From NCBI GenBank assembly GCA_007122215.1, contig SKUG01000002.1, forward strand, positions 1 through 8,381: a DNA stretch of 8,381 bases. Direction: 5' to 3'. Numbering within the stretch: the stretch's first letter is position 1; each line of letters begins with the position of its first letter. A program made the translations under genes and the position numbers. Positions 1-5,823 of this stretch are shown here, piece by piece. Origin of the DNA: Thermoleophilia bacterium (GTDB lineage: Bacteria; Actinomycetota; Thermoleophilia; Gaiellales; SKUG01). The notes under the pieces are model-generated. The model was not told the origin of the DNA. It saw only the letters and a program-made list of their open reading frames with translations, and did no database searches.

Positions 1-492
1 GCCCACGACTACTTCAGCCACACCGATCGCCTTGGCCGCAGCCCGTTCGACCGGATCGCCGCCTTCAACTACCCGACGAGTAACACGTGGCGCGGCGAGA
101 ACCTCGCCGCCGGCAATGCAGGTGCGCAGCCCACGTTCACCCAGTGGCTCAACTCGCCCGGCCACAACGCGAACATGCTGCACCGCGAGTTCCGGGCCAT
201 CGGCGTCGCCCGGGTCTACGATGCATCCTCGACCTACGGCTGGTACTGGACCACCACCTTCGGCTCCCGGCTGGTCCAGCCTGCCAACCGCCAGCAGGGC
301 GGGTTCGCGGCAGCGCGGGCGCGCTTCACCCCTGCCCAGCGCCGACAGATCATGCGCACCTCGCGCGGCTGCCACCGCCTGCAGCAGCGCCGCGGCCGCA
401 TGAACCGCCGCGTCTACCAGCAGACCTTCCGCCGTCACCAGTGTGGGCGCTTCCTGCGCCTGGGCCGCCAGCTCGGCTACATCCCCCGCTGA
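1..492 (+). CDS. CAP/SCP-domain secreted protein, 3' part (5' end outside window)
   Basis: Frame 1 is open from the first base to a TGA at 490-492, giving 163 residues with no start in the window. Residues 1 to about 90 carry the bacterial CAP (SCP/PR1-like, PF00188) signature: HDYFSH at 2-7, GENLAAG at 32-38, the WLNSPGHNANML block at 49-60, and a final aromatic strand with WYWTTTFGS. H7, E33 and H55 fit the family's usual metal/active-site residues. The missing N-terminus should hold a signal peptide and the first CAP helix, since these proteins are normally exported. The role of bacterial CAP proteins is largely unknown, so none is assigned. From about residue 96 the chain becomes an arginine-rich tail (19 Arg, no Lys, two Cys in the last 68 residues), probably surface-exposed or wall-binding by inference. 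Family call is firm; the tail is unexplained. Confidence 0.9.
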   Translation, partial: AHDYFSHTDRLGRSPFDRIAAFNYPTSNTWRGENLAAGNAGAQPTFTQWLNSPGHNANMLHREFRAIGVARVYDASSTYGWYWTTTFGSRLVQPANRQQGGFAAARARFTPAQRRQIMRTSRGCHRLQQRRGRMNRRVYQQTFRRHQCGRFLRLGRQLGYIPR

Positions 493-563
493 CACCCGCG
501 CGGTCGGCTGCGCTGCGGATCCCTGCCGCTGCCAACCTCCCACTGCGGCCTGCATGCGTGATC

Positions 564-599
564 TCGACCGGCATGGGGTATGGCCCCGATGACGGTCGG
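564..599 (+). other. Imperfect stem-loop upstream of the DUF3105 gene
   Basis: CGACCG (565-570) pairs with CGGTCG (593-598). After a G571/A592 mismatch, CAT (572-574) pairs with ATG (589-591), then GGGG (575-578) pairs with CCCC (584-587) with G588 bulged, closing on a five-base loop. That is 13 Watson-Crick pairs, plus a possible T564-G599 wobble. It lies between the CAP gene stop and the lipoprotein start, about 66 bases before the latter. It has no T-run, so it could be an actinobacterial terminator for the CAP gene, an operator, or a leader RNA structure. Confidence 0.4.
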
Positions 600-664
600 C
601 GCGACGGGTCGACCACCATCACGGTCACGCGCTCGCGCGCGACCTGTCCTCCGGGAGCTGGACC

Positions 665-1327
665 ATGCGCAACCTGTACCTCGTATTCATCGGCGTCCTC
701 GGCCTGTCCGTGCTGGCCGGATGTGGTGCCTACGGAACGGTCGACACCGGCGTTGCCGGAGGCGGCGGCACGATCGACGTCAAGTCCATGCGCGCGGTCG
801 ACACCGACTTCGTCGGCCAGGACCTTCCCGACGAGGTCGCCGAGCGGGCCGGCTGTCGCGAGCCCGAGGCCGTTCGTTTTGGGAACCTCGAGCATCACGG
901 AGCCGAGCACGTCGACGAGGACGTCGACTACGAGGACAACCCGCCTGCCTCCGGGCCGCACGATCCGGTGGCGCTCGACTGGGGGGTCTACGAGGATGAG
1001 CAGCCCACCGAGCGCTGGGTCCACAACCTCGAGCACGGCCACGTCGTGATCGCGCACAAGGGGCTCAGCGAGGCCCAGCTCGGCGAGGTCCTCGACATCC
1101 GTGCGCGCGCGCCCTGGCACATCGTGGTGCTGCCCCGCGAGGCGAACGATGACGATGGCGTGTGGCTGCTGGCATGGGACGCGCGGCTCTACTGCGAGCG
1201 GCCCGATGCCGAGGCCTTCCAGTGGTTCGTCGACAACTTCCGGGACCGTGGACCGGAGCTGATCATGTCCGCGCCGCCGCGCGACCCCGAGGAGATCGAG
1301 CAGCTCGTCCAGGATGCCAGCGCCTGA
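665..1327 (+). CDS. DUF3105-family lipoprotein
   Basis: This encodes a 220-residue protein. The start ATG follows GGGAG (653-657) with a 7-base spacer. The N-terminus is a lipoprotein signal: a short Arg-containing head, a hydrophobic stretch at about 4-17, and the lipobox L-A-G-C with Cys20 as the expected lipidation site, so the protein should sit on the outer face of the membrane. The body matches DUF3105 (PF11303): NPPASGPH at 92-99, a GVY segment, and VHNLEHGHVVI from 119. The clustered histidines (H99, H120, H124, H126) are the family hallmark and suggest a metal site, though function has not been established to my knowledge. The mature chain is acidic, rich in Asp and Glu. It reads alone, 172 bases after the CAP gene and 132 before the next gene. 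Family call is confident; function is unknown. Confidence 0.9.
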   Translation: MRNLYLVFIGVLGLSVLAGCGAYGTVDTGVAGGGGTIDVKSMRAVDTDFVGQDLPDEVAERAGCREPEAVRFGNLEHHGAEHVDEDVDYEDNPPASGPHDPVALDWGVYEDEQPTERWVHNLEHGHVVIAHKGLSEAQLGEVLDIRARAPWHIVVLPREANDDDGVWLLAWDARLYCERPDAEAFQWFVDNFRDRGPELIMSAPPRDPEEIEQLVQDASA

Positions 1328-1367
1328 GCGGCCGGTCGCTGCCCGATGCGGCCGCCCGCCCCGGCCA

Positions 1368-1416
1368 ACCTGCCCACCTTCCCGGCAGACCGCAGCGCCG
1401 GGCAGGTGTCGCTGCC
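1368..1416 (+). other. Overlapping alternative hairpins after the DUF3105 gene
   Basis: Three mutually exclusive inverted repeats share the same bases: ACCTGCCC (1368-1375) with GGGCAGGT (1400-1407); CCCGGC (1381-1386) with GCCGGG (1397-1402); and GGCAG (1401-1405) with CTGCC (1412-1416). No T-run follows. The region could end transcription from the lipoprotein gene, but in DNA this GC-rich chance pairing is common, so support is modest. Confidence 0.25.
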
Positions 1417-1421
1417 ATAAT
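1416..1421 (+). promoter_or_regulatory. Candidate -10 box (CATAAT) for the acidic hypothetical gene
   Basis: CATAAT is one base from the TATAAT consensus and is strikingly AT-rich for this window. It lies 38 bases before the ATG at 1460, which has its own AGGAAAG ribosome site at 1445-1451. No convincing -35 box is visible at the expected distance, which is common in actinobacterial promoters. Confidence 0.4.
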
Positions 1422-1459
1422 CGACGCCAATCACGGCAATCGGCAGGAAAGCGGCGGAC

Positions 1460-2269
1460 ATGCCCGGCTCGGACTCCATCTTCACGCAGGCCATCGAGGA
1501 CCACCTCGCGCTCAAGAAGCAGAACGCATCGCTCGAACCGACGATGCCCATCGAGCGCTACCACGAGAAGGTCGGTGATCCGCTGGACCGCTATCCCGGC
1601 GGGACCGTGGCCGCCGGGACGGTCGCCGACGAGCCGATCGAGGTGGACGTGGACGAGCCCGCCAGCGGGGACGAGCCCGACGATGACGACGGCAGCCTCG
1701 AGGCCGTCGCGGCAGACGACGAGATCGCGCCGCTGGGCGGCATGGCGCCCTCCCTGTCGCTGGTCGACGACCTCGACCGCAACAACGCGCTCAACGACAC
1801 CGAGGCCGCGGCGGCCAACCTCGCGGCGCGAACCGGCGGACCCGAGGTCCTCGACGAGCTGCCCAGCGAAGGCCAGGTCGTTCGCTTCCCCGGCGGTGCC
1901 GGCCCACGAGAGCAGGCCGCACCCGCGCCTGACGAGGCTGTTCCGGGCAGCAGCGATGGCGACCTCGATGCTGGCGACCAGACACAGTTCCTGCCGTCCC
2001 TGGGCATCGAGGACGTGATCCCGCCGGCTGCAGCCGGGGAGCCCGTCGACCCGCCTGCCGCTGCTGACGACGCCCACGACGAGGTGATCGTTATCGACAG
2101 CGAGTCGCCAACGCCGCCCGAGCGGGCAGATGCGGGAGATCCGGAGCGCGCGCGCAAGCGGCGCTGGTTCGGCCTCGGTGGCCGCCGCAAGCAGGAGGCA
2201 GCCACCGGCCCGGTCGAGGAGGGCGGCTGGTTCTCCGACACCCCGCGCCAGTTCTCCTGGGACGATTGA
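1460..2269 (+). CDS. Acidic, low-complexity protein of unknown function
   Basis: I do not recognise this 269-residue protein. The ATG follows AGGAAAG (1445-1451) with an 8-base spacer. Three zones are visible. Residues 1 to about 45 are predicted to be ordered, with a helical stretch (AIEDHLALKKQNASLE) followed by MPIERY. The long middle (about 50-220) is rich in Asp, Glu, Ala and Pro, including an acidic run around 65-75, and looks disordered. The C-terminus has a basic patch (RARKRRW, then GRRKQ) and ends in an aromatic tail, WFSDTPRQFSWDD. There is no signal peptide or membrane segment, so it should be cytoplasmic. The short ordered ends joined by an acidic linker suggest an adaptor or scaffold that binds partners through its ends, which is inference only. 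It stands alone, ending 42 bases before tRNA-Ala. Third-position GC bias supports real coding. Confidence 0.8.
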   Translation: MPGSDSIFTQAIEDHLALKKQNASLEPTMPIERYHEKVGDPLDRYPGGTVAAGTVADEPIEVDVDEPASGDEPDDDDGSLEAVAADDEIAPLGGMAPSLSLVDDLDRNNALNDTEAAAANLAARTGGPEVLDELPSEGQVVRFPGGAGPREQAAPAPDEAVPGSSDGDLDAGDQTQFLPSLGIEDVIPPAAAGEPVDPPAAADDAHDEVIVIDSESPTPPERADAGDPERARKRRWFGLGGRRKQEAATGPVEEGGWFSDTPRQFSWDD

Positions 2270-2296
2270 CGCGCAGCGCCGCGTCCGCGCTAGAAT
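2266..2296 (+). promoter_or_regulatory. Candidate promoter of tRNA-Ala
   Basis: A -35-like TTGACG (2266-2271) and a -10-like TAGAAT (2291-2296) lie upstream of the tRNA, with a 19-base spacer that is slightly long. Transcription would begin near 2303, about nine bases before the mature tRNA end. The -35 box overlaps the TGA stop (2267-2269) of the preceding gene. Confidence 0.6.
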
Positions 2297-2311
2297 GGGC
2301 GCACACAACCT

Positions 2312-2384
2312 GGGGCTGTAGCTCAGTTGGGAGAGCGCGTGCTTTGCAAGCATGAGGTCGTCGGTTCGATCCCGTCCAGCTCCA
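2312..2384 (+). tRNA. tRNA-Ala, anticodon UGC
   Basis: The 73-base cloverleaf folds by eye. The acceptor stem GGGGCTG pairs with CAGCTCC and includes the G3-U70 wobble that is the identity element for alanyl-tRNA synthetase. The D arm is GCTC/GAGC, and the anticodon stem CGTGC/GCATG encloses loop TTTGCAA with anticodon TGC at 2345-2347. The T arm is GTCGG/CCGTC around TTCGATC. A73 is the discriminator base and the 3' CCA is not encoded (the next bases are CTT), as is usual in many actinobacteria. One oddity is a T-T opposition at positions 50/64 in the T stem. Confidence 0.97.
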
Positions 2385-2491
2385 CTTCTCCCGGTTCGTG
2401 CCGCCCCTGCCGCGGTGTCGACTCGCTCGTGGCCTGCCGTGACGCCCGCTCCGTGGTGCCGAAAGCCTCGGCTCGACGCCCCTCCAGCAGG

Positions 2492-2497
2492 TAGACT
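2492..2497 (+). promoter_or_regulatory. Candidate -10 box (TAGACT) for pckG
   Basis: TAGACT fits the TANNNT pattern and resembles the TAGAAT box of the upstream tRNA. It would start transcription near 2504, leaving a leader of about 95 bases before the pckG ATG. No strong -35 box is seen. The 215 bases between the tRNA and pckG hold this box, the leader hairpin at 2506-2528 and the pckG ribosome site, and nothing else I can support. Confidence 0.35.
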
Positions 2498-2505
2498 CGG
2501 GCCCT

Positions 2506-2528
2506 CGCAGGCAGTGCAGCGTCCTGCG
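2506..2528 (+). other. Leader stem-loop ahead of pckG
   Basis: CGCAGG (2506-2511) pairs with CCTGCG (2523-2528) around an 11-base loop. The stem can extend outward by a T-G wobble and a C-G pair, with further imperfect pairing. It would lie at the very 5' end of the transcript if the TAGACT box is used, so it could stabilise the mRNA or affect expression. No known riboswitch was recognised. Confidence 0.3.
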
Positions 2529-2599
2529 GGCCTCGGGTGCCGCCCTGTCGGATCCGGCTGGCTGGTCCCGAGGAGCCCCAGACCGAAAGGACCCGCACC

Positions 2600-4417
2600 A
2601 TGCCCAGCCCCAGCTCGACCCTCCGCCAGTCGGCGCCCACCGAGCACGCGGACCTCGTCGCCTGGGTCGAGGAGGTGGCAGCGCTGACCCGTCCGGACGG
2701 CATCGCCTGGTGTGACGGCTCGGCCGGGGAGTTCGACCGCCTCGCGGCGCAGCTCGTGGAGGCAGGCACCCTGCGCCCGCTCGATCCGGACAAGCGTCCG
2801 GGCAGCTACCTCGCGCTCAGCGATCCCTCCGACGTTGCCCGCGTCGAGAAGCAGACCTACATCTGCTCGCGCGACGAGCGCGATGCCGGCCCAACCAACA
2901 ACTGGCGCGACCCCGCCGAGATGCGCGCCACCCTCGAGCCGCTCTTTGCAGGATCGATGCGTGGGCGCACGATGTACGTCGTCCCCTTCGTGATGGGGCC
3001 GCTCGGCTCGGACAAGGGCTACGTCGGCGTGCAGCTCACCGACTCCCCCTACGTCGTGCTCTCGATGCGGATCATGACCCGCATGGGCACCCCTGCGCTG
3101 GAGCAGCTCGGCGCCGACGGGCGCTTCGTGCCCTGCGTGCACAGCGTCGGAGCCCCCCTCGAGCCCGGGCAGGCGGACGTGGCCTGGCCCTGCAACGACA
3201 CCAAGTACATCGTCCACTACCCCGAGACCCGCGAGATCTGGAGCTACGGCTCGGGCTACGGCGGCAACGCCCTGCTCGGCAAGAAGTGCCTGGCGCTGCG
3301 CATCGCCTCGGTGATCGGCCGCGACGAGGGCTGGCTCGCCGAGCACATGCTGATCATCCGCCTGGCCTCACCCCAGGGGGTCGTGCGGCACGTTGCCGCG
3401 GCCTTCCCGAGCATGTGCGGCAAGACCAACCTCGCCATGCTCGAGCCGACCCTGCCGGGCTGGACGGTGGAGACCATCGGTGACGACATCGCCTGGATGA
3501 AGTTCGACGAGCAGGGGCGCCTGCGGGCGATCAACCCCGAGGCCGGCTTCTTTGGCGTGGCCCCCGGCACCAACGAGGACTCGAACGCAACCGCGATGCG
3601 GACGATCTCCCACGACACCGTCTTCACCAACTGCGCCTACGCCGATGGTGACGTGTGGTGGGAGGACATGACCGACGCCGTGCCCGCCGAGGTCACCGAC
3701 TGGCAGGGGCGCCCGTGGGCGCCCGGGGCCGAGACCCCTGCCGCGCACCCCAACGCGCGCTTTGCCGTTGCCGCAGCCCAGTGTCCGACCATGGCAGACA
3801 GCTGGGAGGACCCTGCCGGCGTCGTGATCGATGCCATCGTCATGGGAGGTCGTCGGGCGTCGGTGGTGCCACTGGTACGTGAGGCGCTCGACTGGGAGCA
3901 CGGCGTCTTCCTCGGTGCCACCATGAGCAGCGAGCAGACGGCCGCGGCCGAGGGTGCCGTGGGAAGCCTGCGCTTCGATCCCTTCGCGATGCTGCCCTTC
4001 TGCGGGTACCACATCGGTGACTACTTCGGACACTGGCTCTCGATGGCCACCCGCGACGGGGTCACCCTGCCACGGATCTTCTACGTCAACTGGTTCCGCA
4101 AGGACGCCGAGGGGCGCTACATGTGGCCCGGGTTTGGCGACAACGTCCGCGTGCTCGAGTGGATCGTTCGGCGAACCGCAGGTGACGTCGACGCGACCGA
4201 GACCCCCATCGGCTACCTGCCCGCAGCAGGCGACCTCGACCTCGGCGGCCTCGACCTCGACCAGGGCACCGTCGACGAGCTGCTTGCCTTCGACCCGGAA
4301 GCGCTCGCGCAGGAGCTCCCGCAGGTCCGGGCTCACCTCGAGGGCATCGACCACCTGCCGCCGGCCATCATGCGCCAGCTCGAGGTGCTCGAGGAGGCCG
4401 TGGCTGCGGCCCGTTAG
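2600..4417 (+). CDS. pckG: Phosphoenolpyruvate carboxykinase (GTP)
   Basis: This cytoplasmic enzyme converts oxaloacetate and GTP to PEP, GDP and CO2, the entry step of gluconeogenesis (EC 4.1.1.32). The 605 residues match the usual length of about 600 and the sequence tracks mycobacterial PckG throughout. Landmarks are: R81 in DVARVE, a substrate-binding arginine; [14 protein letters not shown] at 217-230; the P-loop FPSMCGKTN at 269-277 with the reactive Cys273; and ETIGDDIAW with D295/D296. K229, H249 and D296 align by spacing with the Mn ligands K244, H264 and D311 of animal PEPCK. NWFRKD and [10 protein letters not shown] near the C-terminus complete the nucleotide site. The ATG is chosen because GAAAGGA (2585-2591) lies 8 bases upstream and homologues begin here; an in-frame ATG at 2537 lacks such a site. 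One oddity is Met272 where the family normally has Ala. It is probably transcribed alone. Confidence 0.98.
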   Translation: MPSPSSTLRQSAPTEHADLVAWVEEVAALTRPDGIAWCDGSAGEFDRLAAQLVEAGTLRPLDPDKRPGSYLALSDPSDVARVEKQTYICSRDERDAGPTNNWRDPAEMRATLEPLFAGSMRGRTMYVVPFVMGPLGSDKGYVGVQLTDSPYVVLSMRIMTRMGTPALEQLGADGRFVPCVHSVGAPLEPGQADVAWPCNDTKYIVHYPETREIWSYGSGYGGNALLGKKCLALRIASVIGRDEGWLAEHMLIIRLASPQGVVRHVAAAFPSMCGKTNLAMLEPTLPGWTVETIGDDIAWMKFDEQGRLRAINPEAGFFGVAPGTNEDSNATAMRTISHDTVFTNCAYADGDVWWEDMTDAVPAEVTDWQGRPWAPGAETPAAHPNARFAVAAAQCPTMADSWEDPAGVVIDAIVMGGRRASVVPLVREALDWEHGVFLGATMSSEQTAAAEGAVGSLRFDPFAMLPFCGYHIGDYFGHWLSMATRDGVTLPRIFYVNWFRKDAEGRYMWPGFGDNVRVLEWIVRRTAGDVDATETPIGYLPAAGDLDLGGLDLDQGTVDELLAFDPEALAQELPQVRAHLEGIDHLPPAIMRQLEVLEEAVAAAR

Positions 4418-4427
4418 CCAGGGCCCG

Positions 4428-4462
4428 ACGGTACAAGGCGGCCACCTGCGGGTACATACCGT
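4428..4462 (+). other. Spaced inverted repeat ACGGTA/TACCGT before the PAP2 gene
   Basis: ACGGTA (4428-4433) and TACCGT (4457-4462) are perfect inverted copies separated by 23 bases, inside the 103-base gap between pckG and the PAP2 gene. It may be an operator or a weak terminator for pckG, but a six-base repeat this far apart can arise by chance. Confidence 0.2.
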
Positions 4463-4495
4463 GCCATCCGGGATGCGCGTGGGGCCCAGGTAGCA

Positions 4496-4515
4496 CGGGA
4501 GCCAGTACCCTCCCG
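4496..4515 (+). promoter_or_regulatory. Hairpin and candidate -10 box immediately before the PAP2 start
   Basis: CGGGAG (4496-4501) pairs with CTCCCG (4510-4515) around an 8-base loop, just five bases before the ATG at 4521. The same stretch contains TACCCT (4506-4511), a TANNNT -10-like box nine bases before the ATG. There is no Shine-Dalgarno sequence, so a leaderless or nearly leaderless transcript is plausible. If so, the hairpin would not be in the RNA. Confidence 0.35.
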
Positions 4516-4520
4516 GGGCC

Positions 4521-5684
4521 ATGCCCGAGACCGTCATGACCGAACCCGTCGAGACACCAGCAGGCGACGCTGCTGCCGCGGCGTCCGCATCGCCATGGGC
4601 GATGGCTCGGTCCCTGCCTGCACGCTTCGCGGCGCAGTTCAGCGAGCGGGTCTGGTTTGGCGCGGTCGTGATCGCAGCCGTGTTTGCGACCATCACCTTC
4701 GTCGCAGCCGGCATCGTGGGCATGCCCGTCCGCGATCCTGAACAGCGCTACGGCCTGGCATTTGCCTCGGCCCTGCTGGTCATCGCCCTCGCCATCGACG
4801 TGGCCGTGCGGGTCGTCAACCGCACCCTCACCTCCGAGCTTCGCTGGCGTGAGGCCTTCCGCCAGGTTCGGTACGAGCGCCTGCAGTGGCGACGCTATGG
4901 CATCGCCCTGATCGGTTTCGCGTCGTTCCACGTCATCTACATCTGCTACCGAAACCTCAAGAGCTACCTCTACTTCTTCCGGGGCGACGTCAACTACGAT
5001 GCGTGGCTCGACGAGGTCGACCGCTGGCTCTTCTTCGGCGCGCAGCCGGGGGAGCTCATGCACTCGATCCTCGGGACGGGCCTCTGGGCGCACCTGCTGG
5101 ACTCGGTCTACCTGGTCTTCCTGCCGTTCGTGCCGATCTCCGTGGCGATCGCCCTGATGTGGGGCCCCTCGCTGCGCCAGGGCTTCTGGTACGTCAACGC
5201 GCTCAGCCTCAACTGGATATTCGGCACGGCGAGCTACTACATCTTCCCGGCGCTCGGGCCGATCTATGCCTACAGCGAGATCTTCGACCACCTGCCCCAC
5301 ACCGGTGTCGCGCGGCTGCAGGGGTGGCTGGAGTCGCACCGCCTCGACCTGATCGCCGACCCCATCGGCACCGACCGGATCATGAGCATCGCCGCGTTTG
5401 CAAGCCTGCACACCTCGATCGTCTTCACGGCATTCCTCGTGCTGGCGCTCCTCGGGTACCGGCGCCTGACGCGGATCGCGTTCGTCTTCTTCGTGTTGAC
5501 GGTGATGTCCACCATCTACTTCGGCTGGCACTACGTCCTCGATGACGTGGCGGGGGTCATCGTTGGAGGGCTCGCGGTGCTCGTGGCAGCCTGGATCACC
5601 GGCGTTGACCGGGAGCGCCTCACCTCCTGGCGCGCCGAGTTGCGCGCGCGCGAACGCGACGCTTCCGGCCAGGAGCCTGCCTAG
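4521..5684 (+). CDS. PAP2-superfamily integral membrane phosphatase/phosphotransferase
   Basis: This 387-residue multi-pass membrane protein has about eight hydrophobic segments, near residues 45-67, 78-98, 127-147, 187-210, 218-240, 295-315, 318-336 and 343-361. The catalytic signature of the PAP2 superfamily (PAP2_3/inositol phosphorylceramide synthase-like branch, PF14378) is visible. SLHTS at 295-299 supplies H297, and YFGWHYVLDDVAG supplies H337 and D341, the pair expected to form and assist the phosphohistidine. FPALGPIYAY, before the SLHTS motif, resembles the proline-rich motif of that branch. Such enzymes act on lipid phosphates or transfer phospho-head-groups at the membrane; the substrate cannot be read from sequence. 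The first 40 residues are Ala-rich and probably cytosolic. The first ATG is used; an in-frame ATG at 4536 is an alternative, since neither has a ribosome site. A hairpin begins at its stop codon. Confidence 0.9.
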   Translation: MPETVMTEPVETPAGDAAAAASASPWAMARSLPARFAAQFSERVWFGAVVIAAVFATITFVAAGIVGMPVRDPEQRYGLAFASALLVIALAIDVAVRVVNRTLTSELRWREAFRQVRYERLQWRRYGIALIGFASFHVIYICYRNLKSYLYFFRGDVNYDAWLDEVDRWLFFGAQPGELMHSILGTGLWAHLLDSVYLVFLPFVPISVAIALMWGPSLRQGFWYVNALSLNWIFGTASYYIFPALGPIYAYSEIFDHLPHTGVARLQGWLESHRLDLIADPIGTDRIMSIAAFASLHTSIVFTAFLVLALLGYRRLTRIAFVFFVLTVMSTIYFGWHYVLDDVAGVIVGGLAVLVAAWITGVDRERLTSWRAELRARERDASGQEPA

Positions 5685-5704
5685 GTCGGGCAGGGGGCCT
5701 GACC
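5684..5704 (+). terminator. Hairpin terminator candidate of the PAP2 gene
   Basis: GGTCGGGC (5684-5691) pairs with GCCTGACC (5697-5704) through eight pairs, one of them G-T, around a tight five-base loop AGGGG. The first stem base is the last base of the TAG stop. No T-run follows, as is often so in GC-rich actinobacteria, hence termination is likely but not certain. Confidence 0.5.
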
Positions 5705-5717
5705 CATCCGGGACACC

Positions 5718-5733
5718 GCACCCGGAGGGGTGC
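5718..5733 (+). other. Perfect 6-bp hairpin before the zinc-ribbon gene
   Basis: GCACCC (5718-5723) pairs exactly with GGGTGC (5728-5733) around a GGAG loop. The loop and the 3' arm contain a GGAGGGG ribosome-site-like run. It could be a second terminator stem or a structure that hides that run. Confidence 0.35.
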
Positions 5734-5746
5734 CCCACCGTGGTGG

Positions 5747-5765
5747 AAAGGAGAGTATCATCGTG
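5747..5765 (+). promoter_or_regulatory. Strong ribosome site and GTG start in a different frame from the zinc-ribbon gene
   Basis: AAAGGAG (5748-5754) is the best Shine-Dalgarno sequence in this region and lies 8 bases before a GTG at 5763-5765. That GTG opens a 61-codon frame ending at a TGA (5946-5948), which is not the frame of the zinc-ribbon protein. A -10-like TATCAT (5756-5761) overlaps the same bases. Either this is the true start of the gene with a frameshift downstream, a small overlapping upstream ORF, or the AT-rich box is a promoter and the ribosome site is coincidental. Confidence 0.4.
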
Positions 5766-5823
5766 CACGCTGAGGCCGTTCCGGCCCGGCAGGGACCCGA
5801 ACCGATGGGGATGGCGCAGGATC

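Noticed and set aside
2537..2599. Earlier in-frame ATG for pckG at 2537
   Set aside because: It lacks a good ribosome site, adds 21 residues not expected from homologues, and the ATG at 2600 has GAAAGGA at a good distance.
350..3346. A 998-codon open frame on the minus strand
   Set aside because: It runs antisense through the DUF3105 gene, the acidic protein gene, tRNA-Ala and the start of pckG. Its translation includes RTDDLMLAKHALSQLSYSP, the familiar spurious peptide from reading a tRNA-Ala gene backwards. Long antisense frames are expected in DNA this GC-rich.
5542..5823. In-frame upstream extension of the zinc-ribbon protein back to ATG 5542
   Set aside because: It would overlap the 3' end of the PAP2 gene by 143 bases, cross the hairpins, and use AGG/AGA codons absent from the rest of the protein.
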